Shown here: piece after piece, positions 1 to 7,689 of the stretch
Layout: each line of letters starts with the position of its first letter
How positions within the stretch are numbered: the stretch's first letter is position 1
Assembly: GCA_020629715.1 (NCBI GenBank)
Contig: JAHDCU010000001.1
Location: 186,001 to 250,000, forward strand
DNA from: Saprospiraceae bacterium
GTDB lineage: Bacteria; Bacteroidota; Bacteroidia; Chitinophagales; Saprospiraceae
Length of the DNA stretch: 64,000 nucleotides
Reading direction: 5' to 3'
Program-made: the position numbers and the translations under genes
Notes under the pieces: generated by a model
What the model was told of the DNA's origin: nothing
What the model saw: the letters and a program-made list of their open reading frames with translations, nothing else
The model's database searches: none

Positions 1-203
1 AACTTAATCGGGGAAATAATGGGGATAGTCAAACCGTACCATTAATTGGTGTTTTGGGATCTGCGGGTGTTGCAATAGGCTTTGCATTATCCTCTAGCAA
101 TCTTAAGAAAAAGGCCATATTGAGCTATAATAATAATCTAGAAACGAATACTCTTTATTTAGGTCCTACACAAGATGGTCTTGGTTTAAGTCTTAGCTTC
201 TAA
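1..203 (+). CDS. C-terminal fragment of an unidentified, possibly outer-membrane protein
   Basis: An open frame enters from the left edge and ends at the TAA at 201-203, giving about 66 C-terminal residues. They contain one hydrophobic Gly/Ala/Val-rich stretch (LIGVLGSAGVAIGFALSSS) followed by a polar tail ending GLGLSLSF. Ending in an alternating hydrophobic pattern with a terminal Phe is common in outer-membrane beta-barrels, but the fragment is too short to assign a family. About 110 bp of non-coding sequence separate it from the next gene. Confidence 0.5.
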   Translation, partial: LNRGNNGDSQTVPLIGVLGSAGVAIGFALSSSNLKKKAILSYNNNLETNTLYLGPTQDGLGLSLSF

Positions 204-315
204 TTCTTAAAATAAAAAACCAATTTTTTTTGATCGATCCGTTAAAGTAGATTCTATTATCGTTTGGATTAATTATTTGAGTGAACAATTAGTAGTCTTA
301 TGAGCTTAAAGAGTT

Positions 316-780
316 ATGAAATACATCGCACTCCTCTTTATAGCAGTCTTATTATTCTCTTGTAGTAAAGACTCCACCGATCCAGTCTCACTTAATGGTG
401 AGCGATGGACAGGTCCAACTATTACATTTTCAAAAGCCGCCGGAGCAGACCCAACTCTAGCAGAAAATCAAGATCGCATCACGGATAATGTTTGGCTTAC
501 CAGAGGTAACGACGGCGGTCAAATCTATAATGCCGTCACTGAAACTAACGCCGATAAGAATGACAGTCCAAACGGGACTTCCTGGGCCATCGGTACAATC
601 GATAATATTGAAAATCTAGAGTTCAAAAGTTTCCGATCTACCCTAGAAAAACCGAAAGATCACATCGGCACTGAGCTCGTACTCTACCTTCAACAAGATG
701 AAATCTACATCAGCTTCAAGATTACCTCTTGGCAATCCGGTATGCAGGGCGGATTTAGCTATGAAAGGTCTACGCCTTAA
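316..780 (+). CDS. Small exported lipoprotein of unknown function
   Basis: 154 residues. The N-terminus MKYIALLFIAVLLFSCS is a signal peptide with an SPII lipobox (LLFSC, Cys16), so the mature protein should be lipid-anchored in the envelope. The body is rich in Gly, Asn and Asp (WTGPTITFSK, NVWLTRGNDGGQIYN) and ends with SWQSGMQGGFSYERSTP, a pattern I associate with beta-rich secreted Bacteroidota proteins whose role is unknown. No catalytic motif is visible. It lies 10 bp before another small exported protein on the same strand, so the two are probably co-transcribed. Confidence 0.75.
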   Translation: MKYIALLFIAVLLFSCSKDSTDPVSLNGERWTGPTITFSKAAGADPTLAENQDRITDNVWLTRGNDGGQIYNAVTETNADKNDSPNGTSWAIGTIDNIENLEFKSFRSTLEKPKDHIGTELVLYLQQDEIYISFKITSWQSGMQGGFSYERSTP

Positions 781-790
781 AATAAGGATT

Positions 791-1141
791 ATGAAAGCTC
801 TTATTACATTCAGTATTCTACTACTAGGATCCTACGGACTTAGTGCTCAAACGGATTTTGTTCTAGACCCATCACAAAGTATGTTGATGACGGGTAAAGG
901 ACCTGGGCAAGATGGCACTATCAATCCATACGATGGTAAAGACTGTTACGCTGTCATTGAAAGCACGGGTGATGTAGAGTTTTATATACGTATCCAGTCT
1001 AAAACAGAAATTGTACTTACACAAACTATTACACCAGGAACTAGTGAAAAAATAATATTGAAAGCAGGGCAAGAATTATACTTAGATCCTAATGAAAAAG
1101 CTACTGGTAATGCTCGAGTTTCTTATGAACCCTTAAAGTAA
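791..1141 (+). CDS. Small secreted or periplasmic protein, unknown function
   Basis: 116 residues from the ATG at 791. The frame is open upstream to 698, but only the start at 791 gives a clean signal peptide (MKALITFSILLLGSYGLSAQ) and avoids overlapping the preceding lipoprotein gene. The mature part of about 97 residues is predicted beta-rich (alternating hydrophobics in DVEFYIRIQSKTEIVLTQT) and has a single Cys. It may be a small Ig-like or carbohydrate-binding fold, but I do not recognise the family. It follows the lipoprotein gene by 10 bp. Confidence 0.65.
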   Translation: MKALITFSILLLGSYGLSAQTDFVLDPSQSMLMTGKGPGQDGTINPYDGKDCYAVIESTGDVEFYIRIQSKTEIVLTQTITPGTSEKIILKAGQELYLDPNEKATGNARVSYEPLK

Positions 1142-1241
1142 ATCCATCTCCGGTTTCGATAATTTCTATAAAATCAAGCCCATCTCTGTAACCTTATCTC
1201 AACTGTTGCGACTATCCTCTTGAAAATCTTAATTTCAAAAG

Positions 1242-1784
1242 ATGGCAGAGGAAAAACAGCAGCGATTTTGGAAAGCATATGAGGAGGCTCACGAAGCTTT
1301 TCTAAGATACTGCTCTGCCCTATCCTATGGTAAAATGGATACCGAAGACCTTGTTCAGGACGTACTGTTATCGGCTTATAAAAACTTTGATAAGATCAGT
1401 CCAGAAAAACCTTTCATACACTACTTAATCCGTGCCGCTAAAAATAGGAAGATAAGCATTTGGCGAAAGCTTAAATTCAGTACAGAACTTATCGAACAAC
1501 AAGCTCTCAGACTACAGTCAAAAGATGTAGCTCCAGATAAGATCTTAGAAATCCAACATCTCTATCAAACACTAGATCGATTGCCTAAAAGCCAAAAAGA
1601 GGCGATCATACTTTTCGAAATTAGTGGATTTTCCATGCGAGAAATTGCGGAGATTCAGAATAGTACTGAAGGTGCCATAAAAACAAAGGTGAGTCGCGGT
1701 CGTACAATGCTGAAAAGGCTACTTCAACAGGAAGATAATCATCTCAGCACAAGCATGAATAATCTCAAAACGATAATGCTATGA
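1242..1784 (+). CDS. ECF-type RNA polymerase sigma-70 factor
   Basis: 180 residues, the normal size for an extracytoplasmic-function sigma factor. Region 2 lies at about residues 20-80, with the core-binding helix DTEDLVQDVLLSAYKNF. Region 4 lies at about 110-162, with a helix-turn-helix FSMREIAEIQNSTEGAIKTK that would bind the -35 element. There is no region 1.1 or region 3. Its last codons overlap the next gene by an ATGA junction (1781-1784). That translational coupling and the partner's membrane topology suggest a sigma/anti-sigma pair. The target genes are unknown. Confidence 0.9.
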   Translation: MAEEKQQRFWKAYEEAHEAFLRYCSALSYGKMDTEDLVQDVLLSAYKNFDKISPEKPFIHYLIRAAKNRKISIWRKLKFSTELIEQQALRLQSKDVAPDKILEIQHLYQTLDRLPKSQKEAIILFEISGFSMREIAEIQNSTEGAIKTKVSRGRTMLKRLLQQEDNHLSTSMNNLKTIML

Positions 1785-3079
1785 ATCCAGAACTACAGAA
1801 CATTCTTGCTCAAGCACGATCGGTCCCAACTGAGCTCAGTACTGAGGAAGTACGTGCTATGTTTGATACAATCGTACCTCAACCAGAGCAAGCTGAATCA
1901 AATAACCACAAGCTTACCCCTAATCAAATAAAACTAATCATCATGAGCCTTACTACTCTTAGCCTGAGCCTTGTCATTTACTTTTTTGGATTTGCAAACA
2001 ATATCAATTCAAGAACTACCAGTGTTATCGCTCCATTGCAATCGTCGAATCAAAGCGAGATAAAGTTTCAAAGAGAACTAAATGATCTTGACTATTTCAT
2101 TAATCAAAATTATACGAAACAAGAAAGAAGAGCTCGAACAGCGGAAATAGAGTCCCTTTCCCTGCTGACAAAAGGTACAAATCAAAGTATTTCGATTCCC
2201 GAAAGAGATATACCAAGTGTTGATATGAAAAAACCAGAGTTCGAGGATACCCAAGATCAAGCACAGGATAATAAAATGAAATATTATTCCAATTATGGAA
2301 TTCTACGATATCATGAAGTGACATCTGATCCTTTGCCCGAACTATCGAGTCGTACAATGCGCCGCATGAAACGAAAATTATACAAAGAACTAGTGAACGA
2401 TCAACTGATCCGAGCAAAAGGAATACCGGTCACAATAGAATTACATAAAGACCAAATCACAATCAACAACCAAGTTTTGAATAACGAGCTGGAGATAAAA
2501 TACTACCAAATCACTCACAAAGCTGGTACGGGTCCAAATCGTAAAATCGAAATGCATTCTACGTATATTAAGATTGGAGATTTTACCTCTGTTGGATTTA
2601 AAGGTTCAGGTCTAGGAACGTTTGAAATGGAAGGTCCACTAGAGCTTACTGCGCCAAATGCTCCCGAAGATCCATGGAATATTCTCTGGAAAGAAGAACG
2701 AAATGCACTCAATCAATTCTGCGAAAATCTTCTTGATCAAATGGAACATATTCCAGGTAAAAATCCACTTTTCAGCGTCAATATAAAAGACAGCGAAAAA
2801 CTCAGATCGCTTAGCCAATCTCTAAGAAATGCGCTAATCGAAGATGAATATATTACAGATCCAGAAGATTTTATTTTGATTACTCATCAAAAAGATAAAA
2901 TGACCATCAATGGTAAAACTCTGGATGACAATCAAAGAATGAGCTATGTAGATCTATTAGCAACTTGTAAGGTAAAAGCAGCTCCAAACCGCATGGTCCG
3001 TATGAGTAAACATACCATTTCAATAGGTGATTTTACTCCCCAAGAATTCACTGGTACATTGGCTAATTATGAAGATTAG
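1781..3079 (+). CDS. Membrane protein with a duplicated extracytoplasmic domain; candidate anti-sigma factor
   Basis: 432 residues. The cytoplasmic N-terminus (about 1-45) has an amphipathic segment (STEEVRAMFDTIV). One membrane helix lies at about 48-70 (IKLIIMSLTTLSLSLVIYFF), and a large charged C-terminal part follows. Placement directly after an ECF sigma gene with a 4-nt overlap, plus the single-pass topology, fits an anti-sigma factor, but no zinc-binding anti-sigma motif is present. The C-terminal part holds two related units, at about 200-275 and 350-430, each with an acidic helix, a DQITINNQVL/DKMTINGKTL strand, an N-R-basic motif and IGDFT. Two copies of one sensor domain are likely. 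The ligand is unknown. Confidence 0.65.
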   Translation: MNPELQNILAQARSVPTELSTEEVRAMFDTIVPQPEQAESNNHKLTPNQIKLIIMSLTTLSLSLVIYFFGFANNINSRTTSVIAPLQSSNQSEIKFQRELNDLDYFINQNYTKQERRARTAEIESLSLLTKGTNQSISIPERDIPSVDMKKPEFEDTQDQAQDNKMKYYSNYGILRYHEVTSDPLPELSSRTMRRMKRKLYKELVNDQLIRAKGIPVTIELHKDQITINNQVLNNELEIKYYQITHKAGTGPNRKIEMHSTYIKIGDFTSVGFKGSGLGTFEMEGPLELTAPNAPEDPWNILWKEERNALNQFCENLLDQMEHIPGKNPLFSVNIKDSEKLRSLSQSLRNALIEDEYITDPEDFILITHQKDKMTINGKTLDDNQRMSYVDLLATCKVKAAPNRMVRMSKHTISIGDFTPQEFTGTLANYED

Positions 3080-3203
3080 GGTAAGGATAACAGATTTGGG
3101 CTTACAGGTTACCTTCTAGCCTATGTAATTTTCAATAATCGAAGTCTCCATATGTAGTAGAGACTTCGACAATCTTTATCAAGATATTTCCAAATGAATC
3201 ATC

Positions 3204-3950
3204 CTAATTCCTCCCTGCAATCACGCCGCCGTCGGTATCCCATATCGCACCTGTGACCCATGATGCTTTATCAGATAATAAAAACACGATAGAATTAGCG
3301 ATATCATCTGGAGTACCATTACGACCAATGGGATGGAAGGCATGGAATCCTTCTAATGCCTCTTCAGCTTCGGATTGACCGCCGAATACACCATGATAGA
3401 CTGGAGTGCTTACCACAGCTGGTGATACAGCGTTGACTCGGATCTTATGATCCGCTAACTCCATAGCTAAGTGTTGAGTCAGAGAATGTAATCCTGCTTT
3501 TTGCATAGAATATGCAGACGATGGAGTTGCTTTGACGGCTTGTTTTGCCCACATCGATCCAACATTAACGATTGATCCGCCATTGGTATCTTTCATCTTA
3601 TTGGCTACGCCTTGGGTCAGAAAAAAGAAGCCTCTATTGAGATCCAAATAAGAATCATAGTCTTCCGGTGTATGATCTAAAAAGGCTTTAGGTCCAAAAA
3701 TACCACTGGCATTGACGAGGTAGTCTACATTATCCATAGCCGCTACTTTTTGTACGAACTGGCTAACCTGATCTCTATCCGTGATATCGACTCGGTGTTT
3801 GTGCAATCCAGCGCGGTCATCGACTTTATCGATGCTTCTACCTAGGATATGCACCTGTGCTCCTTGATCTAATAATTGCTGTGCAGTGGCTTTTCCTATA
3901 CCACTCGTACCACCGATGATGATGGCAACTTTGTTTTGTAAATCGTTCAT
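3204..3950 (-). CDS. Short-chain dehydrogenase/reductase (SDR)
   Basis: 248 residues, the standard length of a classical SDR. It has the Rossmann dinucleotide motif GGTSGIG (residues 13-19), the NASG motif (80-83), the catalytic pair Tyr147 and Lys151 in YSMQK, and the usual RVNAVSP segment after the active site. It should be an NAD(P)H-dependent oxidoreductase of a small alcohol or ketone; the substrate cannot be read from sequence. A TetR gene lies directly upstream on the same strand, and a TetR-like dyad lies 17 bp before the start codon, so induction by a small molecule or aldehyde/quinone stress is likely. Confidence 0.92.
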   Translation of the reverse strand: MNDLQNKVAIIIGGTSGIGKATAQQLLDQGAQVHILGRSIDKVDDRAGLHKHRVDITDRDQVSQFVQKVAAMDNVDYLVNASGIFGPKAFLDHTPEDYDSYLDLNRGFFFLTQGVANKMKDTNGGSIVNVGSMWAKQAVKATPSSAYSMQKAGLHSLTQHLAMELADHKIRVNAVSPAVVSTPVYHGVFGGQSEAEEALEGFHAFHPIGRNGTPDDIANSIVFLLSDKASWVTGAIWDTDGGVIAGRN

Positions 3951-3966
3951 ATTATTAAAATTATAC

Positions 3967-3980
3967 AGACAAGTCTGTCT
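3967..3980. promoter_or_regulatory. Probable TetR operator upstream of the SDR gene
   Basis: AGACA-AGTC-TGTCT, a 5-bp inverted repeat with a 4-bp spacer, lies between the TetR gene and the SDR start codon at 3950. The same arms and spacer length occur in front of the TetR gene (4587-4600). Two matching dyads, each upstream of one gene of the pair, are good evidence for a shared repressor site. Confidence 0.7.
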
Positions 3981-3998
3981 TTTTATGATTAAAAAATT

Positions 3999-4553
3999 TT
4001 ATCCTATAATTTTCGACGCGATAGCCTTAGCGCTCGTGATGGGCCAATCGGCCTGATGCAAGTGGCTTTCTGATACTGCTGACTCATACAACAGATAAAC
4101 CTGACGTGCCGTATTACGGCGCTCACCTACATCCTTGATATCCATGAGCAAACTCTCTATGAAGTCAATCAGTTGATTTTTCTGTTTTTGTATTTCTTTA
4201 CGGATGCGCTCATCTTCACGAGGGATCTCTGCCACCGTTTTGATACACCAGCAGCCATTGAAATCTCGGTCTTGAAAGAATGCTCCCAAGAAATCGAAAA
4301 TCGCCAACACCTGCCGTCCATCAGCAGGACGAGCATCACAATAGGATTTAATGTCCTTCACAAACACCTCATGCTTATACTGCAAGTAAGCAATACAGAT
4401 CTCATCTTTGGAACGAAAGTGATTGTACAGCGTTGCCTTGGCAATCCCCGACTCGGCGATGACTTCATTGATCCCCGTACGATTATATCCATTACGGTAA
4501 AACAAATCGGATGCTACTTCTACTATATGCTGTCGGGTACTTGATCTCGGCAT
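3999..4553 (-). CDS. TetR/AcrR family transcriptional repressor
   Basis: 184 residues from the ATG at 4553 (MPRSSTRQHIVEVASDLFY). The longer frame to 4583 would use TTG and run into the operator, so I prefer 4553. The N-terminal helix-turn-helix (GINEVIAESGIAKATLYNHF) is typical of TetR, including the recognition-helix pattern TLYNHF. The C-terminal ligand-binding half contains a Cys-rich CWCIKT segment seen in TetR_C-type repressors. Dyads before this gene and before the SDR gene point to autoregulation and control of the SDR. Confidence 0.92.
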   Translation of the reverse strand: MPRSSTRQHIVEVASDLFYRNGYNRTGINEVIAESGIAKATLYNHFRSKDEICIAYLQYKHEVFVKDIKSYCDARPADGRQVLAIFDFLGAFFQDRDFNGCWCIKTVAEIPREDERIRKEIQKQKNQLIDFIESLLMDIKDVGERRNTARQVYLLYESAVSESHLHQADWPITSAKAIASKIIG

Positions 4554-4578
4554 GACTGCAAGATATAACAAAATGGAA

Positions 4579-4608
4579 GACAAAGTAGACAGATTTGTCT
4601 ACTTTGTC
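4579..4608. promoter_or_regulatory. Perfect 13-bp inverted repeat: TetR autoregulatory operator
   Basis: GACAAAGTAGACA, GATT, then its exact reverse complement TGTCTACTTTGTC. The inner AGACA-N4-TGTCT matches the dyad in front of the SDR gene. It lies 26 bp upstream of the TetR start codon, where a repressor would block transcription. Confidence 0.8.
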
Positions 4609-4795
4609 TTGAGGGCGATGGTTTTTATGTTGGTTGGCTTAATTATGGCCAGATCCTTAGACTTCAGCATTTTACGCTTTAGGAATAAACGTTGTTATGC
4701 TAATTAACACCAAACCTCCACTTTAAATGCTATTTTAGGGTATGTGGAAATTGTTCCTGTTATACTGGAGTTGTACGACATAAAAACTAAAAGAA

Positions 4796-5686
4796 GTGAG
4801 AGAAATTGATTTAAGACAGTTTGATGATATATTCTATCTATACTTTGGTGTAGATCAACATCATGTAAATGCTGAAACTCTTGCAAAATCACTTTTAAAC
4901 TTTACTGAAGGGCTTAAACGAACTGAGAACATTGTTAATGTTGGTCACGAATTAGAAATTATAGTTGAGACTTTAGAGAACGGAAGTTTCAAGGTCAAAT
5001 TGAGACAAGTCCGAAAATCACTAAATAATGTCTTCAGTAAACAGAATTTAACAGCACTTGGAATATCACTACTTGCCGCCGCAATTTGGGACTTTGCTAC
5101 TCCAGACAAAGAAATAAACATAATCGTAAATACAAATGAATACATAATTGAAACTGAAAAAGAGCGAATTATCCTACCAAGAGAAGCTGAGCAATAAATT
5201 GAATCAATCAAAACGGATAAATCAATAAAGAAATCAATAGAAAAGACCTTTGAATCATTAGATAATGATGATGAAATCATCTCATTTGAAATCTCTAAAA
5301 AAGACAACAAGAGACGAAAAGACAGAATATTGATTGATAGGACTCAATTTCACAATTTAAAAGTAATCATTGAAAATCCTATAGATGAGAAATTAATATT
5401 TAGTGAAGAGATTTTAATAATCATTAAAGCAGTCTTGGAGAAAGGAAAAAGGAAATGGGAATTCTTAATGTCAGGAAACAAAATTAATGCTCCAATTTTA
5501 GATGAAGTATTTTTTGATGAATTCATTGCTCACAAAATCACAATAGCACCTGGTGATGCTTTGAAAGTAAAGTTATTAACTATTCGGAAATTAGATCCAA
5601 ATATTAACCTATATGTAAATCATAAATATGAGATCATAGAAGTACTAGAACATATTCCAAAATCTGAACAATTAGACTTAATATAA
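4796..5686 (+). pseudogene. Uncharacterised protein gene split by an in-frame TAA
   Basis: The frame starts with GTG at 4796 (an in-frame TAA at 4781 bars an earlier start), meets TAA at 5195-5197 after 133 codons, then continues in the same frame, fully open, to the TAA at 5684-5686. Read through, it encodes about 296 residues. The first half has a hydrophobic segment (NLTALGISLLAAAIWDF), and the second half resembles a compact beta domain (KRKWEFLMSGNKINAPILDE, IAPGDALKVK). The stop follows REAEQ. No frame is lost, so a point nonsense mutation, stop-codon readthrough, or a split into two polypeptides (second start possibly TTG/ATT near 5330) are all possible. I know no function for the family. 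The DUF6236-like gene follows after 10 bp. Confidence 0.6.
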
Positions 5687-5696
5687 AGCCTACTAA

Positions 5697-6680
5697 ATGA
5701 AGAAGTTCCTTTATTATCCAAATTTCGAACCGCCAAATACTGAGTGGTTAAAGTTGGCAGTTTTATATCTTGACAAATTTGAAAGTATTGTTCCTTATGG
5801 AAGGCAACACTTAATAAGTGATAATTATAGAAGATTGACGGATGAAACTGATTTAGTAGAAATGTTTTCGCCACATCCTGATCAAGGAGAAAGAGCATCA
5901 TTAAAGGCAATCGAAGAAACTGAAAAAATACTTGAGAATCCTTATAAGAGGAGCTTCCTTTTCAATCGAATCAATTTAAGAAGAGATTGGACAGACGAAA
6001 ACAATTGGAATTATCAAATCTATTCAGAGAAATTCTCATACCACTGGGGACAATATTGTGAAGAGCAAGGAATTGGAAGAAGGAATAATGATGGTCTCTC
6101 ATTACCCTCCGAATTAGCCTATTTATTTATGACTCATTTAGCAAAAGAGATATCACACGAAAGAGATGGTTCAATAATTACTGATAATGTAGATTTCGAT
6201 AACTATTCAAATTTCTCAAGAGTTCATGACCCTCGAATTCGAACCCGACATAAGTTCATGAAAGGGATTATAAACTTATTGATCCCAAGAAATATTTCTC
6301 AAATACCACTGAACTCACTCATTCAATTTAGAACCAATAATCGAGAGGCAATAAGAGAATTTAATAGACAAATTACCGAAATGGAAGAAGCCATTAGTAA
6401 TGGCATGACTGAAAGAGCATTTATAGATAGCTTTAATAACATTTATTCTGAGCTAACACGTGAAATAGTTTTAATGGGTGTAGGTCTTGCATCTATTCCA
6501 TTTGCTGCTTACGTATTAATAAACAATCCTCAGGCACTATCAGCAGAATATGCAAAAGAGGTACTTGGTGCCTTAGGTATTGGTCTTGGCGGAACATTTG
6601 CTGTAAAAAGAGCCATGTTTGACACCAAAGGACAAAGAAGTTGTAAGAAATATTTGACAAACATAGAACGCTTAAGATGA
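5697..6680 (+). CDS. DUF6236-like protein of unknown function
   Basis: 327 residues. The N-terminus LYYPNFEPPNTEWLKLAVLYLDKFESIVPYG has the pattern (LYYP...WLK.A.LY.D....I.P) that I associate with DUF6236. The middle is polar and helical. The C-terminal part has two hydrophobic segments, IVLMGVGLASIPFAAYVLI and EVLGALGIGLGGTFAVK, which may be membrane-associated. No enzyme motif is visible. It sits 10 bp after the interrupted gene, so they form one transcription unit. The pair looks like an accessory module inserted between housekeeping-type neighbours. A defence or stress role is conceivable but not shown. Confidence 0.6.
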   Translation: MKKFLYYPNFEPPNTEWLKLAVLYLDKFESIVPYGRQHLISDNYRRLTDETDLVEMFSPHPDQGERASLKAIEETEKILENPYKRSFLFNRINLRRDWTDENNWNYQIYSEKFSYHWGQYCEEQGIGRRNNDGLSLPSELAYLFMTHLAKEISHERDGSIITDNVDFDNYSNFSRVHDPRIRTRHKFMKGIINLLIPRNISQIPLNSLIQFRTNNREAIREFNRQITEMEEAISNGMTERAFIDSFNNIYSELTREIVLMGVGLASIPFAAYVLINNPQALSAEYAKEVLGALGIGLGGTFAVKRAMFDTKGQRSCKKYLTNIERLR

Positions 6681-6786
6681 TACGGCGTACAACAAACTGT
6701 GTTTAGGGAATCGTTCCTTCGTCACAATTCCTTATACAACCAAACCTTTTATGCAAGCCTTTCGAATATTAATTTATCTGAAACCA

Positions 6787-7290
6787 ATGCAAACCAAAAT
6801 CTTCCAATTCACAGTTATCGTAATCTTGATCATCACATACGGATGCAGCAACAACAATAGAAGTTATCAAATAAGCGATATTGACCCAGAACTAGAAAAA
6901 GCCGAGATACTAGTATGCTTAAATAATGAAACCAAAGCTGCTTTTGCCAGAGACTATGAGTTATGGACAGAGCACTGGATACATAGAGATAATATATCTA
7001 AAACCTACATCAATTATGTAGACTCTAGCTTTTCAGAATCCATAGGCTGGTCAGAGATCAGTGGTTTTGTACATCAGTTTATAGAAGAACATCCTACACC
7101 AGAACCTACACCAAAATTATTGGAATATATCCACGTACAATTGTATGATTCTGGTGCTTGGGTTAGCTATAAGCAGATAGACTCATTAAGAGGCTTAAAA
7201 CGAGAAACAAGATTGATGGAAAAGGAAAACGGGAAATGGAAAATTGCAGGGATGCATACAAGCATTTATGGATTTGATAGTATCAAATGA
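6787..7290 (+). CDS. Lipoprotein with an NTF2/SnoaL-like domain
   Basis: 167 residues from the ATG at 6787, which gives an SPII signal (MQTKIFQFTVIVILIITYGCSNN). The upstream ATG at 6751 adds only 12 residues and weakens the signal peptide. The mature part reads like a DUF4440/SnoaL fold: an N-terminal helix with a conserved acidic/Trp patch (ARDYELWTEHW), then strands ending ETRLMEKENGKWKIAGMHTS, the usual last strand pair of NTF2-like proteins. Members bind or transform small hydrophobic ligands, but no active site can be named here. Confidence 0.75.
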   Translation: MQTKIFQFTVIVILIITYGCSNNNRSYQISDIDPELEKAEILVCLNNETKAAFARDYELWTEHWIHRDNISKTYINYVDSSFSESIGWSEISGFVHQFIEEHPTPEPTPKLLEYIHVQLYDSGAWVSYKQIDSLRGLKRETRLMEKENGKWKIAGMHTSIYGFDSIK

Positions 7291-7689
7291 TACTATCATA
7301 AGTATTAGACAATTCATTACGCCATGTATACATCTGGTTCAGAATAAGGCAGAATAGAAGTAACAAGTGTCTTTTTAAGATGTGCCCCCTTCGATTTGAA
7401 TTAGTGATCTAACTATTATACATTTAGAGATATTCTTAATCATCTATTCATTTTCTTTGCTTTTGACATTCATCTCACTCTGTTCGTCGGATATCGGCGA
7501 AAACGAATCAAAAGAAAAGACGCCCGCTATGGCGGGGAATTTCCCCTCGTCTAAGACGGGAAAAACCATCAAATAAATCCTAAAACTGCTCCAAGGTTTC
7601 ACAGTTTTTAAACGGACTAATTTGATATATTCTGGTGAAAAAGAAAAGTTACAATCTTCGATTGTTTTAATGTTTATCACCACTATTCC
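7291..7689. other. Intergenic region between convergent genes
   Basis: 399 bp between the NTF2-like lipoprotein gene and the end of the macroglobulin gene. Apart from the palindrome cluster at 7518-7558 I see no RNA gene, promoter or convincing small gene. The reverse-strand open frame at 7444-7683 runs through those palindromes and has no homologue I recognise. Confidence 0.5.
7518..7558. repeat. Cluster of nested palindromes (REP-like)
   Basis: Several inverted repeats are packed together: CCCGC-TATG-GCGGG (roughly 7523-7536), GGGGAATTTCCCC (7534-7546) and CGTCT-A-AGACG (7548-7558), all inside an outer AGACG/CGTCT pair. It is locally GC-rich in an AT-rich gap between two convergent genes. 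It may be a bidirectional terminator or a REP-type element. There is no T-tract directly after the stems. Confidence 0.5.

Noticed and set aside
698-790. Upstream extension of the exported protein that starts at 791
   Set aside because: It would overlap the preceding lipoprotein and hide the signal peptide.
4173-4544. Long open frame opposite the TetR gene
   Set aside because: Antisense shadow of a well-supported regulator; codon pattern follows the opposite strand.
7444-7683. Reverse-strand open frame of 79 codons
   Set aside because: Runs through the palindrome cluster, has no signal peptide or recognisable motif, and is not supported by a promoter or neighbour.
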